A stretch of 58,184 nt of DNA. It comes from Oscillospiraceae bacterium (lineage in GTDB: Bacteria > Bacillota > Clostridia > Oscillospirales > Oscillospiraceae). The position numbers were made by a program, and so were the translations under genes. Shown one piece after another: positions 26,072 to 33,981 of the stretch; position 1 is the stretch's first letter, and each line of letters opens with the position of its first letter. The stretch lies in contig JAFQQV010000036.1 of the NCBI GenBank assembly GCA_017410425.1, positions 1-58,184 on the forward strand. Reading direction: 5' to 3'. Under the pieces are notes generated by a model, which searched no databases, was not told where the DNA came from, and worked only from the letters and a program-made list of their open reading frames with translations.

Positions 26072-26750
26072 TTTCTCCGTTCTCCTTTTTTGCAATGTAA
26101 GTGTGCCCCTGCCGGTCTGCGATCATCAGATAAATGTTTTCCGGGTTTCCGAGTTTTTCGGATTTCAGCTTTTTGCTCAGCCAGTTTGAGTCAAAACCCA
26201 GCCAGCGCAGATTGTTTTCCAACACCCGTCCGTTGTTTATAACAATGCTTGGGTAGCTTTCTGCCTCGGTTTCAAGCTTCATCATTCTGGCGGTAACGGG
26301 CTTATCTTCGGGATATGGCATTACATTCAGCGTGCCGTCTGTCTCCAGCACGGCGTATTGAACTCTGCTGATATCATAGATATCCTGATTTCTCAGCTCC
26401 TGCATCAGCTCGTCCGGGGTAAAGCGGTTTGCTTTCATTTCATGTTGCAGTATTTTTCCTTGCTCGATCAGCAGGCTTGGACGACCGAAAAGCAGGCTGC
26501 GGAATTTCACGCTTTTCATTGACGCGGCAGCAATAAACACCTCGCAGCAGAAAAGTGTAAGCACCGGTACAATGCCGTTTAAGAGCGGTATGCCGATATC
26601 CTGCAGAGGGTGGGCAGCGAGGTCTGCCATCAGTGCTGCCACAACAAATTCTGACAGCTCCATTTCGCCCAGCTGTCGCTTTCCCAGCAGCCGCATAGTT
26701 ACAAGCAGCGTCAAATATATTATTATTGTTCTCGCTAATACTATGGCCAT
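26064..26750 (-). CDS. DUF421 (YetF/YcaP-type) membrane protein
   Basis: 228 residues. Three membrane helices at the N-terminus with RLLGKRQLGEMELSEFVVAALMADLA (the DUF421 signature), then a cytoplasmic domain including GRPSLLIEQGKI, MQELRNQDIYDISRVQYAVLETDG and PSIVINNGRV. Homologues have been linked to sporulation and envelope stress but have no established activity. Start at ATG 26750 after GAGGTG; the frame is open further upstream but has no ribosome site. Co-translated with the DUF4363 gene downstream. Confidence 0.9.
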   Translation of the reverse strand: MAIVLARTIIIYLTLLVTMRLLGKRQLGEMELSEFVVAALMADLAAHPLQDIGIPLLNGIVPVLTLFCCEVFIAAASMKSVKFRSLLFGRPSLLIEQGKILQHEMKANRFTPDELMQELRNQDIYDISRVQYAVLETDGTLNVMPYPEDKPVTARMMKLETEAESYPSIVINNGRVLENNLRWLGFDSNWLSKKLKSEKLGNPENIYLMIADRQGHTYIAKKENGENA

Positions 26751-26854
26751 GTACACACCTCGTGTATAGTGTGCCCGGTTTATGCCAAATAAAAACATAT
26801 CTCCAGCATTATTCTTACAAAGTCTTCCCATGAAGACAAAGGAGGCAAAAAAAT

Positions 26855-28204
26855 ATGGGTAAATATTTTGGAACTGACGGATTCAGAGGCGAGGCCAATG
26901 TTGACCTGACTGTGGATCACGCTTTCCGTATAGGCCGCTATCTGGGCTGGTACTTCAGCCGCGATCACAAAGCCAGCGTTGTTATCGGCAAGGACACCCG
27001 CCGTTCCAGTTATATGTTTGAATCTGCTCTCTGTGCAGGTTTGACTGCTTCCGGCGCAGACGCCTATCTTCTGCATGTTACTTCCACACCCAGCGTGTCC
27101 TACATAACCCGTGCAGATGATTTTGACTGCGGAATTATGATCTCTGCAAGCCATAACCCCTACCATGACAACGGCATCAAGCTTATCAACAGCGATGGCG
27201 AAAAGATGGAGGAGGATTTCCTGCTGGGTATCGAGGCATATCTTGACTCCAATGATGAGCTGCCCTATGCCAAGGATGACGCAATCGGCCGCACGGTCGA
27301 CTATGCAGCAGGCCGCAACCGCTATATCGGCTATCTTATCTCTCTTGCCACCCGTAGTTACAAGGGCCGCAAGATTGGTCTTGACTGCGCCAACGGCAGC
27401 ACCTGGCAGATGGCAAAGAGTGTTTTTGACGCTCTGGGTGCAGACACCTATGTTATTGCCAACAAGCCCGACGGTCTGAACATCAACGTGGACTGCGGTT
27501 CTACCCATCTGGACAACCTGAAAAAGTTTGTTGTTGAAAATGGCCTTGAAGTCGGCTTTGCCTTTGACGGTGATGCTGACCGCTGCCTTGCTGTTGACGA
27601 AAAGGGCAACGAGATAAACGGCGACCATATCATGTATGTCTGTGCCAAGTACATGAAGGAAAAGGGCAAGCTTGGCGACTCCAAGGTTGTCACTACTGTA
27701 ATGAGCAATATGGGCCTGTACAAGGCTCTGGATGAGCTGGGCATAGGCTACGAAAAGACCGCCGTTGGTGATAAGTACGTTGCTGAGAACATGCGCCAGA
27801 ACGGCCATCTCCTTGGCGGCGAACAGTCCGGCCATATTATCTTCGGCCGCCTTGCCACCACCGGTGACGGCCTGATGACCGCAATTAAGGTAATGGAGGC
27901 TATTACCGAAACCAAGGAATCACTTTGCAATCTGGCATCCGGCATGACCATGTATCCTCAGGTGCTCAAGAATGTGGTTGTCACCGATAAGGATGAGACT
28001 TTGAACTGTGAAGAGGTAAAGGCTGCTGTAAAGAAGGCTGAGGATGAACTGGGCAGCGATGGCCGCATCCTTCTTCGTAAGAGCGGCACAGAGCCTCTGC
28101 TGCGCGTAATGGCAGAAGCCACTACTCATGAGCTCTGCGAAGAGAAGGTTGATGCCATTATTGAGGCAATGCGCTCTGCCGGAAAGCTTATAAAGGTGAA
28201 GTGA
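26855..28204 (+). CDS. glmM: Phosphoglucosamine mutase
   Basis: 449 residues. Converts glucosamine-6-phosphate to glucosamine-1-phosphate for wall precursors. FGTDGFRG at the start, phosphoserine loop SASHNPYHDNG, metal loop DGDADR, sugar loop GGEQSGH and phosphate-binding RKSGTEPLLRVM are all intact. AAAGGAGG precedes the ATG, and a GTCTTC-CCAT-GAAGAC hairpin (26822-26837) sits just before the ribosome site. The next gene starts one base after its stop and appears to supply the following biochemical step. Confidence 0.96.
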   Translation: MGKYFGTDGFRGEANVDLTVDHAFRIGRYLGWYFSRDHKASVVIGKDTRRSSYMFESALCAGLTASGADAYLLHVTSTPSVSYITRADDFDCGIMISASHNPYHDNGIKLINSDGEKMEEDFLLGIEAYLDSNDELPYAKDDAIGRTVDYAAGRNRYIGYLISLATRSYKGRKIGLDCANGSTWQMAKSVFDALGADTYVIANKPDGLNINVDCGSTHLDNLKKFVVENGLEVGFAFDGDADRCLAVDEKGNEINGDHIMYVCAKYMKEKGKLGDSKVVTTVMSNMGLYKALDELGIGYEKTAVGDKYVAENMRQNGHLLGGEQSGHIIFGRLATTGDGLMTAIKVMEAITETKESLCNLASGMTMYPQVLKNVVVTDKDETLNCEEVKAAVKKAEDELGSDGRILLRKSGTEPLLRVMAEATTHELCEEKVDAIIEAMRSAGKLIKVK

Positions 28205-28205
28205 A

Positions 28206-28865
28206 ATGATAGAAATAAAAAATCTGCTGGATCTTGAACACAGCATTGCAGCCCCTCTCTTTGAGGGCAAAACCTATCCCTGGGAAGTTCTGGACGATAT
28301 CAAGGCCTTCATTCTTGAGCTGGGCCCCACTCTTCCTGCTGATGAATATGATAATCCCTATGAGGGCGTGTGGATAGCAAAGGATGCCAGCATTTTCCCA
28401 TCTGCCTATATCGGTGCTCCCTGTATCATCGACCATGAGGCCGAGGTTCGCCATTGTGCCTTTATCCGCGGCAGCGCCATTGTGGGTAAGAAAGCCGTTG
28501 TGGGCAACTCCTGCGAGCTTAAGAATGTAATCCTTTTTGACAATGTGCAGACTCCTCACTACAACTATGTGGGAGATTCTGTTTTGGGATACAAGGCTCA
28601 TATGGGTGCCGGCGCAATCACCAGCAATATCAAGAGCGATAAGACCAATGTCTGCGTGAAGGATCCTGATGGTTATATAGAAACCGGACGGAGGAAGATT
28701 GGCGCTATCCTTGGTGATGAGGTGGAAGTGGGCTGCAACAGCGTCCTCAACCCCGGCACTATTGTTGGCCGTCGCTCCAGCATTTATCCCACCTCCTGTG
28801 TCCGCGGTGTTATCCCTCCGGATTCCATTTACAAGGATCAGGTTGATATAGTTCTTAAGAAATAA
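28206..28865 (+). CDS. Left-handed beta-helix acetyltransferase resembling the GlmU C-terminal domain
   Basis: 219 residues with hexapeptide repeats (about 55-205). TPHYNYVGDSVLG followed by AHMGAGAITSN (about 116-140) lines up with [22 protein letters not shown] of E. coli GlmU, so the GlmU catalytic His (His363 there) is present here as His118 and the nearby Tyr as Tyr121. The GlmU uridylyltransferase domain is absent. Directly after glmM, it most likely acetylates glucosamine-1-phosphate, splitting GlmU's two activities between genes. Homologues are often named UDP-N-acetylglucosamine pyrophosphorylase, which this protein cannot be because it lacks a nucleotidyltransferase fold. The activity is inference from alignment by eye. 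Confidence 0.8.
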   Translation: MIEIKNLLDLEHSIAAPLFEGKTYPWEVLDDIKAFILELGPTLPADEYDNPYEGVWIAKDASIFPSAYIGAPCIIDHEAEVRHCAFIRGSAIVGKKAVVGNSCELKNVILFDNVQTPHYNYVGDSVLGYKAHMGAGAITSNIKSDKTNVCVKDPDGYIETGRRKIGAILGDEVEVGCNSVLNPGTIVGRRSSIYPTSCVRGVIPPDSIYKDQVDIVLKK

Positions 28866-28867
28866 GT

Positions 28868-28912
28868 AAAAAAGCAAGAGCCTCTGTTCAATACAGAGGC
28901 TCTTGCTTTTTT
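28868..28912. terminator. Bidirectional terminator after the glmM unit
   Basis: AAAAAAGCAAGAGCCTCTGT pairs with its full complement around TCAAT. A and T tracts make it work in both directions, so it also serves the HD-domain gene reading from the other side. The 130 bases to that gene hold nothing else clear. Confidence 0.95.
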
Positions 28913-29045
28913 GATCTTTAGAGCAAATAATCCACCCGTATAAGCGGGGAAAAATAAGCCACGATGCTAAAGGAAAGATTTTGCAAGCGTATTACCAAAA
29001 AGCCGGAATCTGCACATATCAGCAATTTACCGGTGCTTATGATTT

Positions 29046-29735
29046 TTACATCAGTTTCTGGGAGTTTATATAGAGCTCAAACTTAAGCTTCAAGTGCTCC
29101 GCGGCGCTTTTGCAGAGAAGCATACGGGGCATGAATATCTGGAAATATTCGCCGATTTCACTGTACTGATTGTCGATGCTGAGCTCAAGCGTTATGGTTT
29201 TGTGCTCACTGCTGATTCTCAATGCAGACTCTGTGACAGAATAGTTTACTCTGTCGTGGATGTCAAAGTTGCTCTGGTCATCCTCCTGAACTCTGTTGCG
29301 GCGAACATCGGACTTATCTGCCAGAATAACCGCGGCGGCAATATCGCTGACGGGGACACCGTTGCCTTCATCGTGATTACCTATGGCGCAGATTATGGGG
29401 GCAATGTCCTCAGCAGGAACAGCCATGCGGCTGAGGATATGGAAGGCCATGATTGCGCCGGACTGGCTGTGCTCAGAGCGGTTTACTATGTTGCCTATAT
29501 CGTGCAGCCATGCAGCAGACATTGCAAGATCAACAGTGTGGTCGTCAGTTCCAAGGGAGCTGAGAATATCAGCGGTACGGTACGCAACCAGACCCACATG
29601 GGCAAAGCTGTGCTCAGTGTAGTGCAGAGCCTTCATGGATTTGTTCTGTTCTGCGATATATACCTTGAGCTCGTGATCTTCACGCAGGCGGTTGAAAAGG
29701 GGGAAGCGCTCTTTATTGTCAAAAGAAGTATACAT
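29046..29735 (-). CDS. HD-domain phosphohydrolase-like protein
   Basis: 229 residues. HVGLVAYRTADIL, AAWLHDIGNIV, SQSGAIMAFHIL and LADKSDVRRNR give the H...HD...D metal set of HD phosphohydrolases. Substrate (often nucleotides) is not evident. Start at ATG 29735 because GGAG lies seven bases upstream; an ATG six codons earlier has no ribosome site. It has its own promoter and is separated by 84 bases from the PAP2 gene upstream. Confidence 0.88.
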   Translation of the reverse strand: MYTSFDNKERFPLFNRLREDHELKVYIAEQNKSMKALHYTEHSFAHVGLVAYRTADILSSLGTDDHTVDLAMSAAWLHDIGNIVNRSEHSQSGAIMAFHILSRMAVPAEDIAPIICAIGNHDEGNGVPVSDIAAAVILADKSDVRRNRVQEDDQSNFDIHDRVNYSVTESALRISSEHKTITLELSIDNQYSEIGEYFQIFMPRMLLCKSAAEHLKLKFELYINSQKLM

Positions 29736-29777
29736 TACTAATCTCCGTTTCATATGGCTTAGCCTATGGCTATATTT

Positions 29778-29806
29778 ATTTTAACAGATTAAATATGAAC
29801 AGACAA
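29778..29806 (-). promoter_or_regulatory. Promoter of the HD-domain gene
   Basis: On the minus strand TTGTCT, 17 bases, TAAAAT. Confidence 0.55.
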
Positions 29807-29819
29807 TAAAGAACGAAGA

Positions 29820-30491
29820 TTATTTAAGCTTGTCTTTGGGATATATTTTATGGAAAACCAGATACTCTGCCAGGATGCACACCGGAATTGCCGCAATGAA
29901 GTCCACGAAGGAATGCTGCTTGATAAACATAGTGGAAATGCAAATGATAAGGCAAAACAGAGCTATAAAAGCTCTAAGCCAGACATTTTCATCCTTTTCC
30001 TTCAGCCATACCGAGGCAATGCCTATGGAATAGGCACAGTGCAGCGAAGGGCAAACTCCGGTGCTGGTGTCAAAGGCATATAGCAGGGCAATGATGTCCG
30101 TGCAGAAATTATCCCTTGGGAAAAACTCCGGCCTCAGATCCTGGCGGTTTGGAAATGCTATATAAATTATCATTGCCACGATCTGGGTGATGATAATGTA
30201 TGTCTGCAGCTTTTTGAAAGCATCAATGTTATACAGCAGGAAATATCCCAGGGAGAAAACTATCAGCCCATACCACAGTACATAGGGGATGACGAAGTAT
30301 TCACAGAAGGGAATGAGATCATCCACGGCGCAGTGCACCGGGCGGCATTTTTCGATGGGGATCAGATTTTCGGTGAGAAAATACAGAGTAAAATATCCAA
30401 GCCATCCCAGCAGAAGCTTCAGATGGGAATACTCAGGCTGATTGATTTTGCGAAGACGAAACTGACGGTAGTCAACAAGTGCTTTTTTCAT
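29820..30491 (-). CDS. PAP2-family membrane phosphatase-like protein
   Basis: 223 residues with about five membrane helices. PSLHCAYSIG and KQHSFVDFIAAIP are the second and third phosphatase motifs of the PAP2/inositolphosphorylceramide synthase group; FPNRQDLRPE lies where the first motif should be but lacks a clear KX6RP. Likely acts on a lipid phosphate at the outer membrane face. It overlaps the end of the acyltransferase gene by 20 bases, so the two are coupled, making a phospholipid- or lipid-carrier-related pair. Confidence 0.88.
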   Translation of the reverse strand: MKKALVDYRQFRLRKINQPEYSHLKLLLGWLGYFTLYFLTENLIPIEKCRPVHCAVDDLIPFCEYFVIPYVLWYGLIVFSLGYFLLYNIDAFKKLQTYIIITQIVAMIIYIAFPNRQDLRPEFFPRDNFCTDIIALLYAFDTSTGVCPSLHCAYSIGIASVWLKEKDENVWLRAFIALFCLIICISTMFIKQHSFVDFIAAIPVCILAEYLVFHKIYPKDKLK

Positions 30492-31266
30492 GGGTTGTGC
30501 TTACCTCGGGGGAAATATTCTTGGGATAGTCTTTTTTGTACATGTTCAGATAGGGGATCACTGTGTGCTCCGGCAAGGATGTTGCAATGTCTGTAATGCT
30601 GTCCATAAGCTCGCTGCAGATTCTGCGACGCTCCTCGCTTTTGTCAGCGGCAGAATTGTAGTACAGGGGCTTTCCTATGTATATCTTTTTGAGCAGCGGC
30701 GCAAAGTACACAGGTACAAAAGGAAGCTCAATGCCTGTCTTTTTGTAATACATCCTTGCAATGTCCACAAAGCCTTCCTGAAAATCGTTGACGATGTGGT
30801 TGTGTGCTTCGGCATGCTCGGGAAAAATGGTTACTTTATATCCGTCGCAGAGTGCACTTACGGTCTGGCGGAAAGTGCTTATGATTCTACTATCTCTGTA
30901 CACCGGAATGGTGTCCGCATTGTTAAAAATGCAGACGCATAGCGGTGCAATTATGTAGGAGAGCATTCTGTAAAACCAGCGTATGCATTTTGGCTTTATG
31001 CTCCAAAAATCCTTGTATGCATAGTCCGGCACTTCACGCAGGCTCATCATTTCGGATGCGCACCATGTGGCGTGCATGCTGGGGATATACAGCTCGCTTA
31101 TTATGGGGCCGTTTGATTTGCTATGGTTGCCTACCAGCAGACAGGCGCCGCTCGGAAGGTTCTCCATACCTTCAACTGTGATTTTAGGATAAATAAGCTG
31201 CACAATCCGTCGGATTATAATAAAGCAGCAATAAGAAAGCTGTTGTCCAAAGCTTTTGTTTTTCAA
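30472..31266 (-). CDS. PlsC-like lysophospholipid acyltransferase family protein with an altered HX4D motif
   Basis: 264 residues. VEGMENLPSGACLLVGNHSKSNGPII and VTIFPEHAEAHN correspond to motifs I and III of the PlsC family (normally NHXXXXD and FPEGTR). At the position of the catalytic Asp there is Gly (with Asn just before it), so the usual His-Asp charge relay is missing, and EGTR is replaced by EHAE. It may be an acyltransferase with another mechanism or a sugar/lipid-binding relative. The start is put at TTG 31266, six bases after GGTGGAG; a GTG four codons earlier lies within that site. A CAATGT-CTTT-ACATTG palindrome is upstream (31283-31298). Confidence 0.82.
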   Translation of the reverse strand: MKNKSFGQQLSYCCFIIIRRIVQLIYPKITVEGMENLPSGACLLVGNHSKSNGPIISELYIPSMHATWCASEMMSLREVPDYAYKDFWSIKPKCIRWFYRMLSYIIAPLCVCIFNNADTIPVYRDSRIISTFRQTVSALCDGYKVTIFPEHAEAHNHIVNDFQEGFVDIARMYYKKTGIELPFVPVYFAPLLKKIYIGKPLYYNSAADKSEERRRICSELMDSITDIATSLPEHTVIPYLNMYKKDYPKNISPEVSTTHEKSTC

Positions 31267-31282
31267 AACAATCTCCACCTTA

Positions 31283-31298
31283 CAATGTCTTTACATTG
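31283..31298 (-). promoter_or_regulatory. Palindrome upstream of the PlsC-PAP2 pair
   Basis: CAATGT and ACATTG separated by CTTT, 17 bases before the start codon. Could be an operator; no regulator recognised. Confidence 0.3.
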
Positions 31299-31333
31299 CC
31301 ATCTTATATCCCGAGTCTAAACCAAAACGAAAC

Positions 31334-31362
31334 AGAAAAGGCTCAGAAAAAATCTGAGCCTT
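31334..31362 (-). terminator. Terminator of the two-component system
   Basis: AAGGCTCAGA pairs with TCTGAGCCTT around AAAAA; on the minus strand a TTTTCTG tail follows. Confidence 0.85.
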
Positions 31363-31385
31363 AAAATAATATAGTTTACATAAAA

Positions 31386-32450
31386 CTAATGAGCGCTGGG
31401 CAGTGTAACTTTGAATGTGGTTTTACCTTGGCTGCTTTCGACTTCTGCTGAGCCGTGATGCAGTTCTACAATAGCCTTTACTATGGCAAGACCAATGCCG
31501 TTGCCGTTTCCGGAGTGGGATTCATCTGCTTGATAGAATTTATTCCAGATTTTGTCCAGCTTGTCAGCATGGATATCTTCACCATAGTTTGTGATGCTGA
31601 CGGTGCAGAATTTTTCATTGGCTTCAATGCCTAAGCTGAGCTCTCCTGTTATAGGGGAGAACTTTATTGCATTGTCTATAAGATTAATCCAGACCTGTTT
31701 TAGTAGCTCCTCATTTGCGCAGATATAGTGCTCGTCAAAATCCAGATCAAGAGACAAGCTTTTTTTCATCCACTGATCTTCCAGCAGCAGGACGCAGGCA
31801 CGTATCTGCTCAGATAAATTGAAGCGGTTTATATCGGTGAGAATAGTCTGGTTTTCTATTTTGGACAAGTTAAGCACATTGGTAGCCATGGCAGAAAGAC
31901 GCAGGGATTCTTCTTCAATTATTCCGAGATATTCCTGCTTTTGTTCCTCTGTGAGATTGCCCCGGCGCAGGAGCTTTGCAAAGCCTGCAATTGAAACAAT
32001 AGGGGTTTTGAACTCATGGGAGAAATTGTTTATGAAGTCGCTGCGTAATATCTCTGTGTTTTCCAGCTCCTGGGCCATGGTGTTGAAGCTGTTTTCAATC
32101 TCCACTGCCACAGGGTGCTTTCTGATTCTGCCTTTGAAATACAGCCTTGTTTTATAATCGCCGGATTTAAGCTTGTTCATGCTGTCCACCAGTGTGTTGA
32201 TAGGGGAGAGAGGGACTTTTCGTGTGAGAAATGTTAAGAGCAGACCTACGGCTAGGCTCACAAGGGCCATGAATATAAGCGGGCTGAAGCCTGTCTCACC
32301 GTCCATGGGGTTGAAGGCCAGAAGCCCCAGATGGGAGAGCAGCACCGCAAGGCCAATGGAGACAATGACTGATATAAGCAGTATGAAAAATACAATGAAA
32401 GAATAAAGCAGAGTCAGCGAATAGCGCTCGTTGAATTCATTCTTCTTCAA
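31386..32450 (-). CDS. Sensor histidine kinase
   Basis: 354 residues. Two membrane helices (about 14-40 and 57-77) with a very short outside loop, a HAMP-type linker, then NNFSHEFKTPIVSIAGFAKLL with the phosphorylated His, and the ATPase boxes WINLIDNAIKFSP, the GED turn and GNGNGIGLAIVKAIVELHHG. The small sensory loop suggests it reads the membrane or a partner protein. The start is TTG, overlapping the regulator's TGA as TTGA, so kinase and regulator are translationally coupled. Confidence 0.95.
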   Translation of the reverse strand: MKKNEFNERYSLTLLYSFIVFFILLISVIVSIGLAVLLSHLGLLAFNPMDGETGFSPLIFMALVSLAVGLLLTFLTRKVPLSPINTLVDSMNKLKSGDYKTRLYFKGRIRKHPVAVEIENSFNTMAQELENTEILRSDFINNFSHEFKTPIVSIAGFAKLLRRGNLTEEQKQEYLGIIEEESLRLSAMATNVLNLSKIENQTILTDINRFNLSEQIRACVLLLEDQWMKKSLSLDLDFDEHYICANEELLKQVWINLIDNAIKFSPITGELSLGIEANEKFCTVSITNYGEDIHADKLDKIWNKFYQADESHSGNGNGIGLAIVKAIVELHHGSAEVESSQGKTTFKVTLPSAH

Positions 32451-33121
32451 AGCTTCTTCACCGCCTTGTAACCCAGACCGCGCACAGACACAAGCTCAAA
32501 CTCGTTCCAGCCCTGGAAGCGCTTGCGAAGTCTGCCGATGTGTACAGTGACCGTTTCCCAGCCTGTATCGGAATCTGCACCCCAAATTTCATCCATCAGC
32601 TGTATACGGGTGAAAATTTTGCCGGGATAGCTTAAAAGCTTGTAGAGCAGCATGAACTCCTTCTGGGGAAGCTCCTGTACCTCGCTGCCCCGGCTGACAG
32701 TCAGGGAGTCATAGTCCAGCACCACGTTGCCGATAAGGATCCTATGCTCATTGGCGATTTTTGCCCGGCGCAGCAGAGCCTTTATGCGCCAGAGCATTTC
32801 CTCCTCGTCGATGGGCTTTGTCATATAGTCATCAGTACCTACAAGAAAACCGTGCTTTTTATCGGAAGGCAGCTGCTTTGCAGAAACCATGAGAATGGGC
32901 AGGTTATTGTTACACTGACGCAGGGTACTTGTAAACTCGTAACCGTCCATCTTCGGCATCATAATATCCAGCACCACAAGATCAATGTGCTGCTTGTCCA
33001 TTACATCTAGCGCATCCTCGCCGTTTTCGGCTGTAAAAACAGTATAGCCTTCGGTTTCGAGCACAGCCTGCAGCAGCCTGCGGGTGTTTTTATCGTCATC
33101 CACAACAAGAATGTGAAACAT
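32447..33121 (-). CDS. OmpR/PhoB-type response regulator
   Basis: 224 residues. Receiver domain with VVDDDKNT, phospho-acceptor Asp in LVVLDIMMPKMDG and Lys in VSAKQ; C-terminal winged helix with LTVSRGSEVQELPQKEFMLLYKLLSYPGKIFTR and GWETVTVHIGRLRKRF. Start at ATG 33121 behind a perfect GGAGGTGA; an ATG five codons earlier lies in that site. First gene of the two-component operon; target genes unknown. Confidence 0.96.
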   Translation of the reverse strand: MFHILVVDDDKNTRRLLQAVLETEGYTVFTAENGEDALDVMDKQHIDLVVLDIMMPKMDGYEFTSTLRQCNNNLPILMVSAKQLPSDKKHGFLVGTDDYMTKPIDEEEMLWRIKALLRRAKIANEHRILIGNVVLDYDSLTVSRGSEVQELPQKEFMLLYKLLSYPGKIFTRIQLMDEIWGADSDTGWETVTVHIGRLRKRFQGWNEFELVSVRGLGYKAVKKL

Positions 33122-33144
33122 CTGTATCACCTCCATTTGACTCT

Positions 33145-33174
33145 ATATTAGCATCATAAACTGAAAAGAAACAA
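33145..33174 (-). promoter_or_regulatory. Promoter of the two-component operon
   Basis: On the minus strand TTGTTT, 18 bases, TAATAT. Confidence 0.5.
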
Positions 33175-33192
33175 TAAGACAATAGAAATAGC

Positions 33193-33220
33193 TTGATTTT
33201 TTCTGAAAATGTGTTATATC
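33193..33220 (+). promoter_or_regulatory. Weak promoter candidate for the VOC gene
   Basis: TTGATT, 16 bases, TATATC, 33 bases before the start codon. Confidence 0.35.
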
Positions 33221-33253
33221 TCAATCATAGGAAAAATTACGGAGGATAGTATT

Positions 33254-33733
33254 ATGTTTGATCATTATCAGGGCCTTGCCCACATTGCAATCCGCACTCT
33301 GGATGTGGAAAAGAGCATAGAGTTTTATGAGAAAATTGGCGGCAAGGTTGTTATTGCCGATATCCTTGGCACCGATAAGGGTGACAAGCTGATGGCTATG
33401 GTAGACTTTGCAGGCATTACCATTGAGCTTATTCAGGTGTTTGAGCCTGTGGAAGCCGGTATTATTCCACATTTTGCAATCTATGTAGATAATCTGCTTG
33501 ATGTTGTGATGGAGATTGCAGCCACCGGTATCACCAGTTTTCCTACCAAGCGCATCCAGCGCCTTAAGGTGTTTGACGGAATGACCAACTGGATTTTGTA
33601 CGGCCCCTCCGGTGAGGAGATAGAGTTTGTACAGCTGGAGGTTGAGCAGCTGCTGGAGCTGAAGCAGAAGCGCGAGGAGCAGGAACTGTTTGAACAGTTC
33701 AAGCGTCAGCTGGAGCAGGGACAGATCAAATAA
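33254..33733 (+). CDS. VOC (glyoxalase/bleomycin-resistance fold) family protein
   Basis: 159 residues. GLAHIAIRTLDVEKSIEFYEKIGGKVV begins the first beta-alpha-beta-beta-beta module and IPHFAIYVDNLLDVVMEIAATG the second; His of LAHIAI, Glu of ITIELIQV, His of IPHFAI and Glu of GEEIEFVQL are in place for a metal site. Substrate not predictable. The last 30 residues are a charged coiled coil not needed by the fold. Start at ATG 33254 following GGAGG; the frame is open upstream into the promoter. Confidence 0.86.
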   Translation: MFDHYQGLAHIAIRTLDVEKSIEFYEKIGGKVVIADILGTDKGDKLMAMVDFAGITIELIQVFEPVEAGIIPHFAIYVDNLLDVVMEIAATGITSFPTKRIQRLKVFDGMTNWILYGPSGEEIEFVQLEVEQLLELKQKREEQELFEQFKRQLEQGQIK

Positions 33734-33757
33734 TTTTCATTATAGTACCGATTTAGT

Positions 33758-33786
33758 TTGACAAATTACAGGGGCGGTTGTATAAT
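33758..33786 (+). promoter_or_regulatory. Consensus promoter of the aromatic amino acid operon
   Basis: TTGACA, 17 bases, TATAAT: both hexamers perfect. Transcription should start near 33793, just before the leader peptide. Confidence 0.93.
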
Positions 33787-33816
33787 ACAGCCATCCTGAA
33801 ATTAGGAGCACTGAAG

Positions 33817-33873
33817 ATGAGCGTTAATTTCCGCGCATACTGCTTTGGCTACTATTACTTTAGCAAAAGGTAA
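33817..33873 (+). CDS. Phe/Tyr-rich leader peptide of the aro operon attenuator
   Basis: 18 residues: MSVNFRAYCFGYYYFSKR. AGGAG lies eight bases before the ATG. Three Phe and four Tyr, including a run of Tyr-Tyr-Tyr-Phe (codons 12-15, 33850-33861), and no Trp. The Tyr run lies in the first arm of a hairpin (33851-33877) that overlaps the stop codon. This is the arrangement of leader peptides such as PheL and TrpL, in which shortage of the charged tRNA stalls the ribosome on these codons and lets transcription continue. The product itself is not expected to have another function. Confidence 0.9.
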   Translation: MSVNFRAYCFGYYYFSKR

Positions 33874-33939
33874 TAGTGCTTTGTGCTGCGGATAATGGGT
33901 TGATGCTCATATAATTGTATTTTATGGCTGCACAAGGTA
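33851..33939 (+). promoter_or_regulatory. Transcription attenuator: pause hairpin and antiterminator
   Basis: Arm 1 ACTATTAC (33851-33858) pairs with arm 2 GTAATAGT (33870-33877), plus a TTT/AAA extension. A sequence continuing arm 2, TGCTTTGTGCTGC (33877-33889), can instead pair with 33927-33939 (GCTGCACAAGGTA): ten consecutive pairs plus two more past one mismatch. That pairing uses up the left arm of the terminator at 33926. A ribosome stalled at the Tyr/Phe codons frees arm 2 for the antiterminator; one that reaches the stop at 33871 covers it and allows termination. Structures were drawn by hand without energy calculation. Confidence 0.85.
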
Positions 33940-33966
33940 TATGCCTGTGCAGCCTTTATTATTTTT
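33926..33966 (+). terminator. Attenuator terminator of the aro operon
   Basis: GGCTGCACA (33926-33934) pairs with TGTGCAGCC (33946-33954), with two further G-C pairs past a bulged A, followed by TTTATTATTTTT. It lies between leader peptide and aroF. Confidence 0.92.
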
Positions 33967-33981
33967 ACGGGGGATAAAACA

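Noticed and set aside
28935..28965. CCACCCGTATAA near 28935, shared with the 58044 hairpin
   Set aside because: Only 12 bases match and the second arm differs; too short to call a copy of the element.
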